Assembly (NCBI GenBank): GCA_964592255.1
Contig: CAZQCI010000002.1
Location: 1-60,480, forward strand
DNA: 60,480 nucleotides
DNA from: CAZQCI01 sp964592255
GTDB lineage: Bacteria; UBA10199; SBBF01
Reading direction: 5' to 3'
Below, piece by piece: positions 16,667-26,611 of this stretch. The stretch's first letter is position 1. Every line of letters starts with the position of its first letter. The notes beneath the pieces were generated by a model. That model was given only the letters and a program-made list of their open reading frames with translations, was not told the origin of the DNA and searched no databases. The translations under genes were made by a program, and so were the position numbers.

Positions 16667-19099
16667 ATGGCACTTAAACCCAAGAAAGCGCGTGATGATT
16701 CTCAAACATCTTCAGAACCCTCATTGTTAGTCCGGGAAATTACTGCCCTTTTTTTTCTTGCCGTTGGTGTGTTTATTTTACTTTGTCTTTTGTCTTACGA
16801 TCCTCTTGATCCTTCTCTCTCAACTTTTTCCCATGCCAAACAAGTTAATAATAGCGGTGGGATTGTTGGGGCTTACCTGGCAGATCTTCTTATTTTTCTC
16901 GTTGGTGGTGCCGCTTATCTAATCGGCACATTCTTTTTCGTTATTTCCATTCTTTTATTTTCAGGAATCCGCCGCTCTTTTCGTTTGCATGAAATGGCTG
17001 TAACTCTTGTTTTTGTTGTTTTGATGTCTGTTGTTTTTGAACTTTCTTTAGGACAACTCACTTTTGCCAATGCCACACTTGCTGCTGGTGGTTTTTTAGG
17101 AAGCATGGCCGCCCAAATCGGTGTGGCCTTTTTTGGAAAATTAGGCACCTATCTGGTTGTATTCTTTGGGGCCCTGTTAACTTTTGTTTGGGCCACTCAC
17201 CTTTCAATTCAACAAATGACTCGTGGCATTCACTCAGTTGTTATGAGTGTGGGTCGATGGATAGCCCAGTGGACTTCTATTTATTATGCACGGACCAAAA
17301 AGATGGTGGCCAAATTATGGCAAAGTTTTCGTGAAAGACGAAAAGAGCAAGTCCCTGTAGAAGAAGTTCGCATTAATAAACCCACTCCGTTTTCTACGCC
17401 TACCCAGCGTCCTATAGCAAAAGAAAACCCGAAACTTAGTGTTGAACCCTCCTCTAGTGCCGATTCTAAAACGATCGAAAAACCCCAGCCTCGTGCTGTA
17501 GAGCCGTCATTATCTACAGGAGCTCAAGGTCCTAAAATTCTCGACCGCATTGATAAGAAAAGATCCAAAAATATTTCTCCTCAATTGGAATTGGAACAAT
17601 TAAGTGCGGGTTATCATCTGCCGCCGGTTTCATTGTTGGATTCTGAAGCAGCTCAAGACACTACTATCGACGAAGAAAGCCTTAAAATGCAGGCCCGCAT
17701 GTTGGAGAAAAAATTGTTGGATTTTAATGTTGAAGGCCGCGTGACAGAAATTCATCCGGGCCCTGTTATTACCATGTTTGAATTTGAACCAGCCCCCGGT
17801 GTTAAGCTGTCGCGCATTGCTAATCTTGTCGATGATCTCTCCTTAGCTATGGGAGGTCGCTCTGTTCGTATTGTGGCGCCTCTTCCCAATAAAGCCGCTG
17901 TTGGTATTGAAATTCCCAATAATGTCCGTGAGACTGTTTGGCTTAAAGATGTCATCGCTGATGATAAATTTCAAAAAAGTGAATCGAAACTTATCTTCGC
18001 TCTTGGAAAAGATATTGAAGGTATTCCCTACGTTAGTGATTTGGCCAAAATGCCCCATCTTCTTGTGGCCGGAGCAACGGGAGCTGGAAAATCGGTATCC
18101 ATTAACTCGATGATTATTTCTATTCTTTACAAAGCCTCACCTGAAGAAGTGCGGCTGATTATGGTGGATCCTAAGATGTTAGAATTATCCATTTACGAAG
18201 GTATCCCTCATCTTTTATTGCCTGTCGTTACAGAGCCTAAAAAAGCCGCATTAGCTCTCCGTTGGGCCGTGCGTGAAATGGAAAGACGCTATCGCTTGCT
18301 TGCCGATGTTAATGCCCGTAATATTTTGGACTACAATGCTAAAATTACAAAAGGGAATATAGAAAGCCGCCAAGCCAAACAAATTGAAGGGGGGGCTACC
18401 GTTGCTGAAGAAGATATTATTAAACACGAAGGTAAATTGCCTTACATTGTCATTCTCATCGACGAACTGGCCGATTTGATGATGGTGTCTTCACGTGAAG
18501 TGGAAGAAGCCATCACTCGCTTGGCTCAAATGGCCCGTGCAGCTGGTCTTCATCTTATTCTGGCAACACAACGTCCTTCTGTAGATGTTCTTACCGGTGT
18601 CATTAAAGCTAACTTTCCATCTCGTATTTCTTTTAAAGTTTCTTCTAAACACGACTCGCGTACTATTTTAGATACGGTTGGTTCTGAACATTTGTTAGGT
18701 GCCGGTGATATGCTCTTCATCCCTCCTGGGATCTCGCGTTTGATACGTGTTCACGGGGCTCTTATTACCGAGCCGGAAATTGCCCGTGTCGTTGATTTTC
18801 TCAAAAAACAAGCTAAACCCATTTATGATGAATCCATCCTAAAACCTATTGAATCGGAAGCCGTTGAAGGAGAAGGTGGCAGCGGAGATGAAGAGACGGA
18901 TGCCCTTTACGACCAAGCCGTTTCGATTGTGGCTGAAACCCGCCAGGCTTCCATCTCCATGATCCAAAGAAAATTACGGATCGGTTATAACCGCGCTGCA
19001 CGTATGATCGAAAAGATGGAATCGGAAGGAATTGTTTCACCCCCATCTGGGGCAGGACACCGGCAAGTGTTGGTGAATTCCTTCCAGGCTCCTCAATAA
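16667..19099 (+). CDS. ftsK: DNA translocase FtsK
   Basis: FtsK is the hexameric DNA motor that clears and aligns chromosome termini at the septum. Four or so N-terminal membrane helices (about 20-190) are followed by a charged linker to about residue 300. The alpha/beta motor domain has Walker A GATGAGKS at 469-476 and Walker B VILIDELADLMM. The C-terminal gamma winged helix (from about 745, IGYNRAARMIEKMESEGIV) recognises KOPS-like sites. Its 810 residues are standard for the short-linker type. It starts three bases after ftsZ. Confidence 0.96.
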   Translation: MALKPKKARDDSQTSSEPSLLVREITALFFLAVGVFILLCLLSYDPLDPSLSTFSHAKQVNNSGGIVGAYLADLLIFLVGGAAYLIGTFFFVISILLFSGIRRSFRLHEMAVTLVFVVLMSVVFELSLGQLTFANATLAAGGFLGSMAAQIGVAFFGKLGTYLVVFFGALLTFVWATHLSIQQMTRGIHSVVMSVGRWIAQWTSIYYARTKKMVAKLWQSFRERRKEQVPVEEVRINKPTPFSTPTQRPIAKENPKLSVEPSSSADSKTIEKPQPRAVEPSLSTGAQGPKILDRIDKKRSKNISPQLELEQLSAGYHLPPVSLLDSEAAQDTTIDEESLKMQARMLEKKLLDFNVEGRVTEIHPGPVITMFEFEPAPGVKLSRIANLVDDLSLAMGGRSVRIVAPLPNKAAVGIEIPNNVRETVWLKDVIADDKFQKSESKLIFALGKDIEGIPYVSDLAKMPHLLVAGATGAGKSVSINSMIISILYKASPEEVRLIMVDPKMLELSIYEGIPHLLLPVVTEPKKAALALRWAVREMERRYRLLADVNARNILDYNAKITKGNIESRQAKQIEGGATVAEEDIIKHEGKLPYIVILIDELADLMMVSSREVEEAITRLAQMARAAGLHLILATQRPSVDVLTGVIKANFPSRISFKVSSKHDSRTILDTVGSEHLLGAGDMLFIPPGISRLIRVHGALITEPEIARVVDFLKKQAKPIYDESILKPIESEAVEGEGGSGDEETDALYDQAVSIVAETRQASISMIQRKLRIGYNRAARMIEKMESEGIVSPPSGAGHRQVLVNSFQAPQ

Positions 19100-19109
19100 T
19101 AGGTGATAC

Positions 19110-19766
19110 ATGAAAAATTGTTGGAAATTTTTTTTATTTCTTCTGCTCTGCCTGGCTTTTAATCGAAACTCATTTTCGGCAGATGTCTTAGTGACACAAT
19201 TGCAAAAAACGTATCAGTCTATCGTCGACTGGCAGGCCGATTTTACTCAAGCAACCTTTGTAGACCTGTTGGGTCGAAATGTTGAAAAGAAAGGTATTAT
19301 TCAAATTCGCAAACCGGGTAAGCTACGTATTGAATATAAGGATGACGATGCAAAAACTTACGTTAGTAATGGAAAAAAACTGTGGGTTTATTCGCCTGTC
19401 GACTTACAAGTGGAAATTTATTCTAAAATTTCCAACCTAATGGATAAACAGGTTTTGTCTTTCTTGGAAGGTTTGGGAAATATTAATGAACAATTTTCAG
19501 TTCTCCCCCAAGCGGAAGGTTCTATGAGTGACTCCCAGCTTCAACTTCTTTCTCTTAAACCTAAAACGATGGATTCTACCATTGACCATTTGATTCTGGG
19601 TATTAATTCCCAAACAGGACTGGTTCAAGAAATGATTCTCTTTAATGTATCTGGCAATACCACACATTATGTTTTTTCTTCTATTCAGTTAAATCCGGGT
19701 TTGAAAGATGAGCTTTTTAATTTTAATGTTCCTGACGGTGTGAGAGAGGTGAAAGGATATGAGTAA
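19110..19766 (+). CDS. lolA: Outer-membrane lipoprotein carrier LolA
   Basis: LolA is the periplasmic chaperone that carries lipoproteins from the inner membrane to the outer membrane. A signal peptide (residues 1 to about 24, ending NSFSA) precedes the LolA fold. Visible family sequences are LQKTYQSIVDWQADFTQ, GIIQIRKPGKLRIEY and LWVYSPVDLQVEIY. The position after ftsK is common in proteobacteria. The presence of LolA supports a diderm envelope. The end overlaps the next gene by eight bases. Confidence 0.9.
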   Translation: MKNCWKFFLFLLLCLAFNRNSFSADVLVTQLQKTYQSIVDWQADFTQATFVDLLGRNVEKKGIIQIRKPGKLRIEYKDDDAKTYVSNGKKLWVYSPVDLQVEIYSKISNLMDKQVLSFLEGLGNINEQFSVLPQAEGSMSDSQLQLLSLKPKTMDSTIDHLILGINSQTGLVQEMILFNVSGNTTHYVFSSIQLNPGLKDELFNFNVPDGVREVKGYE

Positions 19767-20199
19767 AAAATATTTTAGTATTGAAGAAGCCTCTCAGCTT
19801 CTGCCGCTTTTAGAAGGCAAGTTAACTAAATTAGTTAAATTGAAAAAAGAACTTGGTGCTTACGTGACCCAGCTTGTAGGACAAGGGGTGCGCGTTGAAA
19901 ATTTACTGGCTTCTTCCGATTTAGACCAAGATCAATTGGCTATCAAAGAGAAGCTTGAAAAATTGGGTTTGGACTTACAAGGATTATTGGCCGAAATCCA
20001 AGGCTATGGCTGTGTCGTCAAGGACATGGATTTAGGGCTTTTGGATTTTTACGGTTTTATGGAAGGGGAAGAGGTTTTTTTCTGTTGGCAGCTAGGGGAA
20101 GGCGAAATTCGCTATTGGCACAAAGTGGATGAAGGGTTTGCTGAACGCAAACCGCTTTTCGAGTCGGACAGCAGCGACCCTGGCCGTCTCTATCATTAA
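19759..20199 (+). CDS. DUF2203 family protein
   Basis: This cytoplasmic protein of 146 residues has an N-terminal helical, coiled-coil-prone half. Its C-terminal half has the typical DUF2203 ending: a GYGCVVKDMDLGLLDF segment, FFCWQLGEGEIRYWHK and a final GFAERKPL. The family's function is unknown. GAAAGGA precedes the ATG, and the gene overlaps the lolA end, which implies co-expression with lolA. Confidence 0.8.
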   Translation: MSKKYFSIEEASQLLPLLEGKLTKLVKLKKELGAYVTQLVGQGVRVENLLASSDLDQDQLAIKEKLEKLGLDLQGLLAEIQGYGCVVKDMDLGLLDFYGFMEGEEVFFCWQLGEGEIRYWHKVDEGFAERKPLFESDSSDPGRLYH

Positions 20200-20219
20200 C
20201 GATCAACAAAGGGGGAACT

Positions 20220-20687
20220 ATGAAAACATTATTAAAAAAAATCGATGGGCTTCTTGTGAAAATAGGATCCAAACTGACAGATCCTTTTTTATTGGCTGTG
20301 CGCCTCTATTGGGGTTGGCAGTTTTTTATAGCTGGAAAAGGAAAACTTATGGACATCACACGAGTGACAGAGTTTTTTACCAGTTTAGGAATTCCTTTTC
20401 CCCATGCTAATGCTGTTTTTGTAGGTGGGTTGGAATGTTTTGGTGGGCTTCTTCTGTTGGCTGGTTTATTTTCACGCTGGATTACCGCTCCTCTTATCAT
20501 TAACATGTGTGTTGCTTATCTCACGGCTCATCGTGAGGTTGTCGTTAACATTTTTAATAATTCGGACGATTTTGTCTCTGCAGCGCCGTTTTTATTCCTT
20601 ATGGCCAGCTTGATTGTTTTTATATTTGGCCCTGGAAAAATTTCGTTGGATGCACTTTGTGGACGATGTTGTCATAAAAAAACTTAA
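20220..20687 (+). CDS. DoxX family membrane protein
   Basis: This 155-residue protein has four predicted membrane helices and the DoxX-family pattern: RLYWGWQFFIAGKGKL near the N-terminus and GGLECFGGLLLLAGLFSR in the middle. Members have been linked to redox or quinone functions in some organisms, but no specific activity can be read here. GGGGGAA precedes the ATG. The C-terminal tail has a CGRCC motif that might bind a metal or be redox active, which is inference. Confidence 0.8.
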   Translation: MKTLLKKIDGLLVKIGSKLTDPFLLAVRLYWGWQFFIAGKGKLMDITRVTEFFTSLGIPFPHANAVFVGGLECFGGLLLLAGLFSRWITAPLIINMCVAYLTAHREVVVNIFNNSDDFVSAAPFLFLMASLIVFIFGPGKISLDALCGRCCHKKT

Positions 20688-20690
20688 TTC

Positions 20691-22493
20691 ATGTCCCTGA
20701 TTCTTAGTTCTCAATCTCTGGCCAAATCATTTAGCTCACGACCTTTGTTTACGGACATCTCTATCGGCATTGCTGATAACGATCAAGTTGGCATGATTGG
20801 GCCCAATGGCTCGGGGAAATCCACTCTTCTTAAAATTCTGGCGGGTTTGGAAACTCCCGACGATGGAGAAGTTGCCGTCACGCGTAACACCCGCATTTGT
20901 TATTTGCCCCAAGAGGATGTTTTTGAGGAGGACAGTTCTGTCCACGATATTTTGGTGGCGGCTCTCAAAAAACATCATTTAGAAGATTACGAAAAAGAGT
21001 TGGAAGCGCTCACGCTTGCCGACCAAGCTGGCTTTAATGACCCTTACAAAAAAGCAAAAAACTTATCCGGTGGTTGGCGTAAACGCTTGGCCATTTGTCG
21101 TCAACTCATTCAAAAACCGGATTTGTTGTTGATGGATGAGCCCACCAATCATCTCGATATCGAAGGAATTTTGTGGCTGGAAGAAATTCTCAAAAAAAAC
21201 CGTAGCGCGTATCTGATTATCAGCCACGATCGTTATTTTTTAGAACATATCAGTAAGCGGGTGATTGAGCTCAACCGCCGCTATCCCGAAGGGCATTTCT
21301 CCGCCAAAGGTTCTTACAGCGATTTTTTAGAAGCGCGTGAAAATTTTTTCGCAGGCCAACTTCGTAATCAACAAACTCTCGAAAACAGGGTGCGCAGAGA
21401 GGTCGAATGGCTTCGACGAGGTCCACCGGCGCGCACAACAAAGTCCAGTGCCCGTATTAAGCAAGCTCATCAGCTTATTGATAATTTGGAAGAAATTAAA
21501 TACCGCAATAATCAGGTGGGTCGTGTCAAAATTGATTTTACCGGCTCCGACCGCAAAGCTAAAAAACTTCTCGCAGCGGAAAACCTGGAAATGTCGCGAG
21601 GCGGAAAACTTCTTTTCAAAAACTTAAACCTTCTTCTCTCCCCGGGAATGAAACTGGGTCTTTTGGGCCTTAATGGTAGCGGCAAAAGCACACTGATCAA
21701 AACTCTTATCGGTTCTCTCAAGCCTCAAGTAGGCACGATTGAGCGTGCCGAACATTTGCGCATCGTTTTCTTTGACCAAAATCGCGAAACGTTGGACAAC
21801 ACGCTCACCTTACGACGTGCCCTTGTTCCTCACGGTGATCAGGTGACGTATCAGGGAAAACCCGTTCATATTGTTAGCTGGGCTAAGAAATTTTTATTCC
21901 AACCCGAACAATTGGAAGTTCCTATTAAAGATCTCTCCGGTGGTGAACGCGCTCGGATTTTAATTGCCAATTTAATGCAAAAAGAAGCGGATCTTTTAAT
22001 TTTAGATGAACCTACAAATGATCTAGATATTCCCACGCTGGAAGTACTGGAAGAAAGTTTGCAAGACTTCCAAGGCGCTATGCTTTTGGTGACTCACGAC
22101 CGCTATATGCTTGATCGTGTTGCTACTCATTTATTGGCACTTGACGGAAAAGGCGGTGCGGAATTTTTTGCCGACTACGCCCAGTGGGAACAAGCCCAAA
22201 AAGAAGAGAAAGACACTCCCAAATCTGACAAGCCCCAACTTGCCACATCTCAAGTATCCCCACCGGCTAAAAAATTAAGCTATAAAGAGCAAAAAGAATT
22301 ACAGCAGATGGAAGCCACTATTCTCAAAGCCGAAGAACAAGTGAAATTCTACGAGGAAGAAATGCAAAATCCCAAAGTGGTCGCCAATCCCACTGAACTC
22401 AATAAAATCTGCCTACAATTAAAAGAAGCCCAAGAAAAAGTGGAAACCCTCTACAAACGTTGGGCGGAGTTAGGGGAGAAGAAGATTACCTGA
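20691..22493 (+). CDS. uup: ABC-F ATPase, Uup-like
   Basis: This soluble protein has two ABC ATPase domains and no membrane segment. The first Walker A is GPNGSGKST at 37-45, with an LSGGWRKR signature and a DEPTNHLD Walker B. The second domain has LNGSGKST, an LSGGERAR signature and DEPTNDLD. The C-terminal region, about 70 residues rich in Lys and Glu, is a predicted coiled coil typical of Uup. ABC-F proteins act on ribosomes or, for Uup, have been tied to DNA branch stability and ribosome assembly. It converges with nth, overlapping by eight bases. Confidence 0.88.
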   Translation: MSLILSSQSLAKSFSSRPLFTDISIGIADNDQVGMIGPNGSGKSTLLKILAGLETPDDGEVAVTRNTRICYLPQEDVFEEDSSVHDILVAALKKHHLEDYEKELEALTLADQAGFNDPYKKAKNLSGGWRKRLAICRQLIQKPDLLLMDEPTNHLDIEGILWLEEILKKNRSAYLIISHDRYFLEHISKRVIELNRRYPEGHFSAKGSYSDFLEARENFFAGQLRNQQTLENRVRREVEWLRRGPPARTTKSSARIKQAHQLIDNLEEIKYRNNQVGRVKIDFTGSDRKAKKLLAAENLEMSRGGKLLFKNLNLLLSPGMKLGLLGLNGSGKSTLIKTLIGSLKPQVGTIERAEHLRIVFFDQNRETLDNTLTLRRALVPHGDQVTYQGKPVHIVSWAKKFLFQPEQLEVPIKDLSGGERARILIANLMQKEADLLILDEPTNDLDIPTLEVLEESLQDFQGAMLLVTHDRYMLDRVATHLLALDGKGGAEFFADYAQWEQAQKEEKDTPKSDKPQLATSQVSPPAKKLSYKEQKELQQMEATILKAEEQVKFYEEEMQNPKVVANPTELNKICLQLKEAQEKVETLYKRWAELGEKKIT

Positions 22494-23145
22494 ATTTTTT
22501 AACTCCCACTTTTTCGCAATATTGATCCACCGGACACCGGCTACACCAAGGGGAGACGGGAACGCAGAGGTTTTGGCCAAAGGTGACTAAAATGTCGTTG
22601 TAGGTTTTCCAATGTTTTTTCGGGAGTTTTTTTCTCAAAACCGTTTCGCTTTCATCTGCCGTCGTGGTCCGAATATAGCCGAGGCGATTGCTGATGCGGT
22701 GGACGTGGACGTCCACGCAGATTCCGTAATCGTCAAAGCCGACGGTTAACACGAGGTTGGCGGTTTTTCTTCCGACTCCGGGTAGCGAGAGCAATTCCTC
22801 CATCGTTTTGGGAACCAGTCCGTTGTGTTTTTCGATCAAGATTTTGCAAATTTCCAAAATATGTTTGGCTTTGGTTTTGTAAAATCCGGCAGGATAGATT
22901 AATTTTTCAATCGTATTTTGAGAAAGTTTTAAGATGTCCTGCGGCGTACGCGCTTTTGAAAATAATTTCTGCGACGCCATCATCGTCACTGCGTCTTTTG
23001 TTCTGAGGGATAAAACCGTACTGATCAAGGTTTCAAAAGGACGATCAACGGCTTCTTCAGCAATCACTCCCACAACGGGAACTTTCCATTTTTTAATTTC
23101 ATGTCTTAAGATTTTAAGAACAAGTTCCAGAGTTGCTGTATTCAT
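22486..23145 (-). CDS. nth: Endonuclease III
   Basis: Nth is a bifunctional DNA glycosylase/AP lyase that removes oxidised pyrimidines. The helix-hairpin-helix LPGVGRKTANLVL holds the catalytic lysine, and the conserved aspartate is in VDVHVHR. Four cysteines near the C-terminus in the C-x6-C-x2-C-x5-C spacing bind the 4Fe-4S cluster. The 219 residues are full length. It follows the L,D-transpeptidase gene by five bases and is probably co-transcribed with it. Confidence 0.96.
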   Translation of the reverse strand: MNTATLELVLKILRHEIKKWKVPVVGVIAEEAVDRPFETLISTVLSLRTKDAVTMMASQKLFSKARTPQDILKLSQNTIEKLIYPAGFYKTKAKHILEICKILIEKHNGLVPKTMEELLSLPGVGRKTANLVLTVGFDDYGICVDVHVHRISNRLGYIRTTTADESETVLRKKLPKKHWKTYNDILVTFGQNLCVPVSPWCSRCPVDQYCEKVGVKKFR

Positions 23146-23150
23146 TTGTG

Positions 23151-23837
23151 CTATTTATAGACGGATAGTTCCTGGATGAGTTTTTCATAAAGTTCCCCCA
23201 ACCAAGGAATATCTTCTGACTTGGGGCTAGTTATGGGTGGCGCATGGCGCAAGTCGTTGGGGGCAATGATGACTTTGGTGTGTTCAATGCCTGTGCGAGC
23301 AGCGATAGTGAATAAGCTTTCGATATTGATATTACCCATAGCCAAACAGCCGCTGGATCCTCTTTGGCCATGAATGAAAATATCTCCTCCACAATTTACT
23401 CTTCGCTCCCGATGAGCTTTTTCTTGATCAAAAGAATTGGGATAATTTACTTTCATCGCCAAGTGATAGTTACTGTTAGGATGGAGAAATTCGATACTGT
23501 AAATTCCTTCCGGAACTTGCATGTCGCCTTGTTTTAGTTTGGGTCCAGCCATCCCACTGGCGGCAAGAATCTTATAGTTGCGAATGAAGGTCCAGGGCCC
23601 TGTTGTATCATGTGCCCATAATTCCATGCGGCGCTCTTTTTTAAAGAATAAAAAACTGGTTTCTTGTGGAGGGTAGGCTACTTTGGCTTTTTTAAATTCG
23701 TGCTTAATGGCGGCTTCGCGCGTAGGGTTGATTTCTGCCAAAACACTTTCAGTGGTCCGTGGACCAGGGCCCAGGGCGGAAGGTGCACAGTGGATGCAGA
23801 AAAATAAAATTAAAAATCCTAAAAAAATATTTTTCAT
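23151..23837 (-). CDS. L,D-transpeptidase (YkuD/YafK-like), secreted
   Basis: A hydrophobic N-terminus with cysteines at the end of the signal region suggests export, possibly as a lipoprotein, although the lipobox is not canonical. The catalytic YkuD motif is seen as IHGQRGSSGCLAMGN, with the nucleophile cysteine and the upstream histidine. The region VPEGIYSIEFLHPNSNYHLA fits the YafK-type branch. Such enzymes form 3-3 cross-links or attach or detach proteins at peptidoglycan; which reaction occurs here cannot be decided. Confidence 0.82.
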   Translation of the reverse strand: MKNIFLGFLILFFCIHCAPSALGPGPRTTESVLAEINPTREAAIKHEFKKAKVAYPPQETSFLFFKKERRMELWAHDTTGPWTFIRNYKILAASGMAGPKLKQGDMQVPEGIYSIEFLHPNSNYHLAMKVNYPNSFDQEKAHRERRVNCGGDIFIHGQRGSSGCLAMGNINIESLFTIAARTGIEHTKVIIAPNDLRHAPPITSPKSEDIPWLGELYEKLIQELSVYK

Positions 23838-23872
23838 TTAAATATAAATGATGTCGATAATCGGGCTACTTG

Positions 23873-26353
23873 TCAATTCGGCTTTTCTGGCCACTTGTGC
23901 CGTGGGTATCGCCGTGCAAGCTCTCTACGGACTTGAGGATACATATTAGTCCAAAAACTTTTTAAGTCATGCGTGACTTGAACAGGTCTTCTATTGGGAG
24001 CTAACAAATGAAGGAGCAACGGTATTTTTCCCTGAAGCAGGCTAGGTGTTGTTTCAAGACCAAAAAAATCTTGAAGCCGCGACTCCACCCATGGGCTTTT
24101 TGCAAACGGGTAATGAATTTTTACTTTTCGACCCGAAGGAAGAGTAAGCTGATCGGGCAATTTTTTTTGCATATCCGCGATCAGGGAATAATCAAGAGCT
24201 GTAAAAAAAAGAGCGTCCCATTGCTCTGGTAAAAACTTGCTGAGATCAGGTTGTGTGGAAAATATTTTTTTGAGAATTGTTTTTAAAGAGTTTCCAGTTA
24301 GATCCGGAATTTCCAGATTTTTAAACTGTTCTTTCATCAAACGGATTTTTCCAAAAAAATATTCCAGCGGTCCTGAATCTGTTTTTTGGGAAATATTCAA
24401 AAGAACCTTTTCAACGCTTAGATGCGTGTCATCCACATCGATATTTAATCCTTTCTTGATGTAGAGCTCTATGGCTTTCTCATTGTCTTGTATAGGCCCC
24501 ACTGTTTCGGAGAGAACAAGGTTTCCGTAATTGATTTGGGAAATTTGAACCACTTTCTTTTGATTGTTGTCCCAAAGCATCTCTTCATTTTCTTTTAAAA
24601 GGTCGTTGTCCAATTCCAATAACCAATCTGGCTTTATCGAACAGAGAGAGCGAATATGGGTTTTGCCTTTGGTGGAACCTGTGTTGGTTCTTTCCTGAAT
24701 ATCCAGGACGACAAAGTAATCGTTTGTGGAAACAATTCCAGTGGCATTGATAGAGCCAGAGCCACCAAGACAGAGAAGTAGTTCACATTCAGCCTGATTT
24801 TTCCCCATTTTTCTTTTTTGAGCCACTCGGTCTGGAAACCCCGTGAGAAGGGCAAAACACAAATCTTCTTTTTTATTTTTTCTAGCCTGCGACACAGGAG
24901 AATCAAAGTTAGATAAAATCTGATGCATTATTTTTCTTGCGCTATCGGGCATGTGATTTTTGTTCAAACACTCCAGTGCATCCAATTCCCCCAACTCATC
25001 TTCGTTGATCAACGCGGCTAAAAGAGATGCTTCTTTTAAAATTCCTTTTTTTTCGGCTTCAATCATCATCCGAGATAAGCGTGGATGAAGGGGAAGCGAG
25101 GTCATTTTTTTGCCTCTATCCGTTAATTGTCCGCTCGTCGAAAGTGCGCCTAAATGTTTGAGAAGGTCCCAAGAGCTTTTTACAGAATTGGGAGGAGGAT
25201 TTTCAAACCATTCCAACATGTCCAAATTGGAAATTCCCAGATTCATGATTTCCAATAAGATTTGTGTTAAATCTGCTCTTCTGATTTCAGGAATATCATA
25301 GTCGCCACGCCCCATGAAATCGCTTTGGGTATAGAGACGCAAGCAATGCCCTGGAGCTGTTCTTCCGGCTCGTCCGGCACGCTGAATAGCGGAGGCTTTG
25401 GAGATAGGCCGTGTTTTAAGTGTAGGAACTCCACTCCAAAAAGAATAGCTGGCTTGCCGATAAAGCCCGCTGTCGATAACGGTAGTGACTCCATCAATGG
25501 TCAATGAGCTTTCTGCAATATTGGTGGCCAGAATGACTTTTGTCTCAGTTGTTTTTGAAAAAATTTTTTCCTGCTCTTCTTTAGGTAAGTCTCCATGGAG
25601 TGGAAGAATGAGTATGCCGGGAATTTTAGAGCTTTCAAGCGCTTCCGTTGCTTTTCTAATTTCTGCCATGCCAGGGAGAAAAACTAAAATATCACCGATG
25701 TTGCCTGTTTGTTTGTTTTTTTGAATGGCTTCAATCACACCCATGCGCACCAATTTCGGAAGAGGGTGGCTGGGGACTGTGGGAAGATAAGAAACAGTAA
25801 CAGGATAACAAGGCGCTTCAATTTCAATGACGGAACAGTTTCCCAAATAGTTTTGGACAGCTTGGGTGTCCAATGTGGCGGACATCACGATGAGTTTTAA
25901 ATCGTTTCGTTTTGTTTTTTGTAAATGTCTTAAATAAGAAAGAGCCGCATCGGAATGCAGATGACGCTCGTGAAATTCATCTAAAATAACACACCCAACT
26001 CGGCTTAAATTTTTATCCTGTAACAGTCGTCTGAATAAAAGGCCTTCTGTAATAAAGCAAAGGCGAGTGGAGGATGATGTCACATTTTCATGACGAAATT
26101 GATAACCGATGATTTGGCCTAAAGATTCTCCACGCTCTTCGGCTACCCGCCGTGCAGCCATTTTTGCGGCCAAGCGTCGAGGTACCAGGATGAGAATTTC
26201 CTGATCCACTGGAAAAAAATCTAACAAAGCCGGAGGCACCCGTGTGGTTTTTCCTGAACCGGGTGAGGCTTTAATGATCAGATTGCTCTCCCGCTTTACT
26301 AGTTCCAGAATGCGGGAAATAAAATTATCGATAGGGAGAGACATACGTTTCAT
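23873..26353 (-). CDS. hrpB: ATP-dependent helicase HrpB
   Basis: This DEAH-box superfamily 2 helicase is of the HrpB family. It has motif I GSGKTT, the Walker B motif as DEFH, motif III SAT, and motif VI QRAGRAGR. The C-terminal HrpB domain ends with VRRELARRYPRHKWPEKP, which is diagnostic. The open frame begins with a TTG at 26395, but the ATG at 26353 has GGAGA eight bases upstream and gives the expected N-terminus, so I start there (826 residues). The cellular role of HrpB is poorly known. Confidence 0.92.
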   Translation of the reverse strand: MKRMSLPIDNFISRILELVKRESNLIIKASPGSGKTTRVPPALLDFFPVDQEILILVPRRLAAKMAARRVAEERGESLGQIIGYQFRHENVTSSSTRLCFITEGLLFRRLLQDKNLSRVGCVILDEFHERHLHSDAALSYLRHLQKTKRNDLKLIVMSATLDTQAVQNYLGNCSVIEIEAPCYPVTVSYLPTVPSHPLPKLVRMGVIEAIQKNKQTGNIGDILVFLPGMAEIRKATEALESSKIPGILILPLHGDLPKEEQEKIFSKTTETKVILATNIAESSLTIDGVTTVIDSGLYRQASYSFWSGVPTLKTRPISKASAIQRAGRAGRTAPGHCLRLYTQSDFMGRGDYDIPEIRRADLTQILLEIMNLGISNLDMLEWFENPPPNSVKSSWDLLKHLGALSTSGQLTDRGKKMTSLPLHPRLSRMMIEAEKKGILKEASLLAALINEDELGELDALECLNKNHMPDSARKIMHQILSNFDSPVSQARKNKKEDLCFALLTGFPDRVAQKRKMGKNQAECELLLCLGGSGSINATGIVSTNDYFVVLDIQERTNTGSTKGKTHIRSLCSIKPDWLLELDNDLLKENEEMLWDNNQKKVVQISQINYGNLVLSETVGPIQDNEKAIELYIKKGLNIDVDDTHLSVEKVLLNISQKTDSGPLEYFFGKIRLMKEQFKNLEIPDLTGNSLKTILKKIFSTQPDLSKFLPEQWDALFFTALDYSLIADMQKKLPDQLTLPSGRKVKIHYPFAKSPWVESRLQDFFGLETTPSLLQGKIPLLLHLLAPNRRPVQVTHDLKSFWTNMYPQVRRELARRYPRHKWPEKPN

Positions 26354-26425
26354 CTTCTGGTCTCCATATTGGCAAATGAGCTGGTATTCAAACAAAATCC
26401 TGACTTAAAAAAATAAACCCTACCG

Positions 26426-26605
26426 ATGAGTATCATTAATAATATTGAGAAACTCGAAAAGATTTGGAAGCTCCAGAAGTTTATCCAGGCCATTTTTTTC
26501 AGAAAGCACTTTCCCGGGACAGAATCCTGGAAGGAACGGCTTGATCTTTTTCCCAGACGGAGGGTGAATGACTCAAAAATAATCATTATTTCCAGGTACT
26601 TATGA
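26426..26605 (+). CDS. Possible small protein, 59 codons
   Basis: The ATG at 26426 opens a frame of 59 codons, beginning MSIINNIEKLEKIWKL and ending IIIISRYL, that stops at 26603-26605. It is basic and partly helical. No good ribosome binding site is seen and I recognise no family. It lies between hrpB and the fadE operator, so it could be a real small gene, a leader, or chance. Confidence 0.25.
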   Translation: MSIINNIEKLEKIWKLQKFIQAIFFRKHFPGTESWKERLDLFPRRRVNDSKIIIISRYL

Positions 26606-26611
26606 TTTTTT

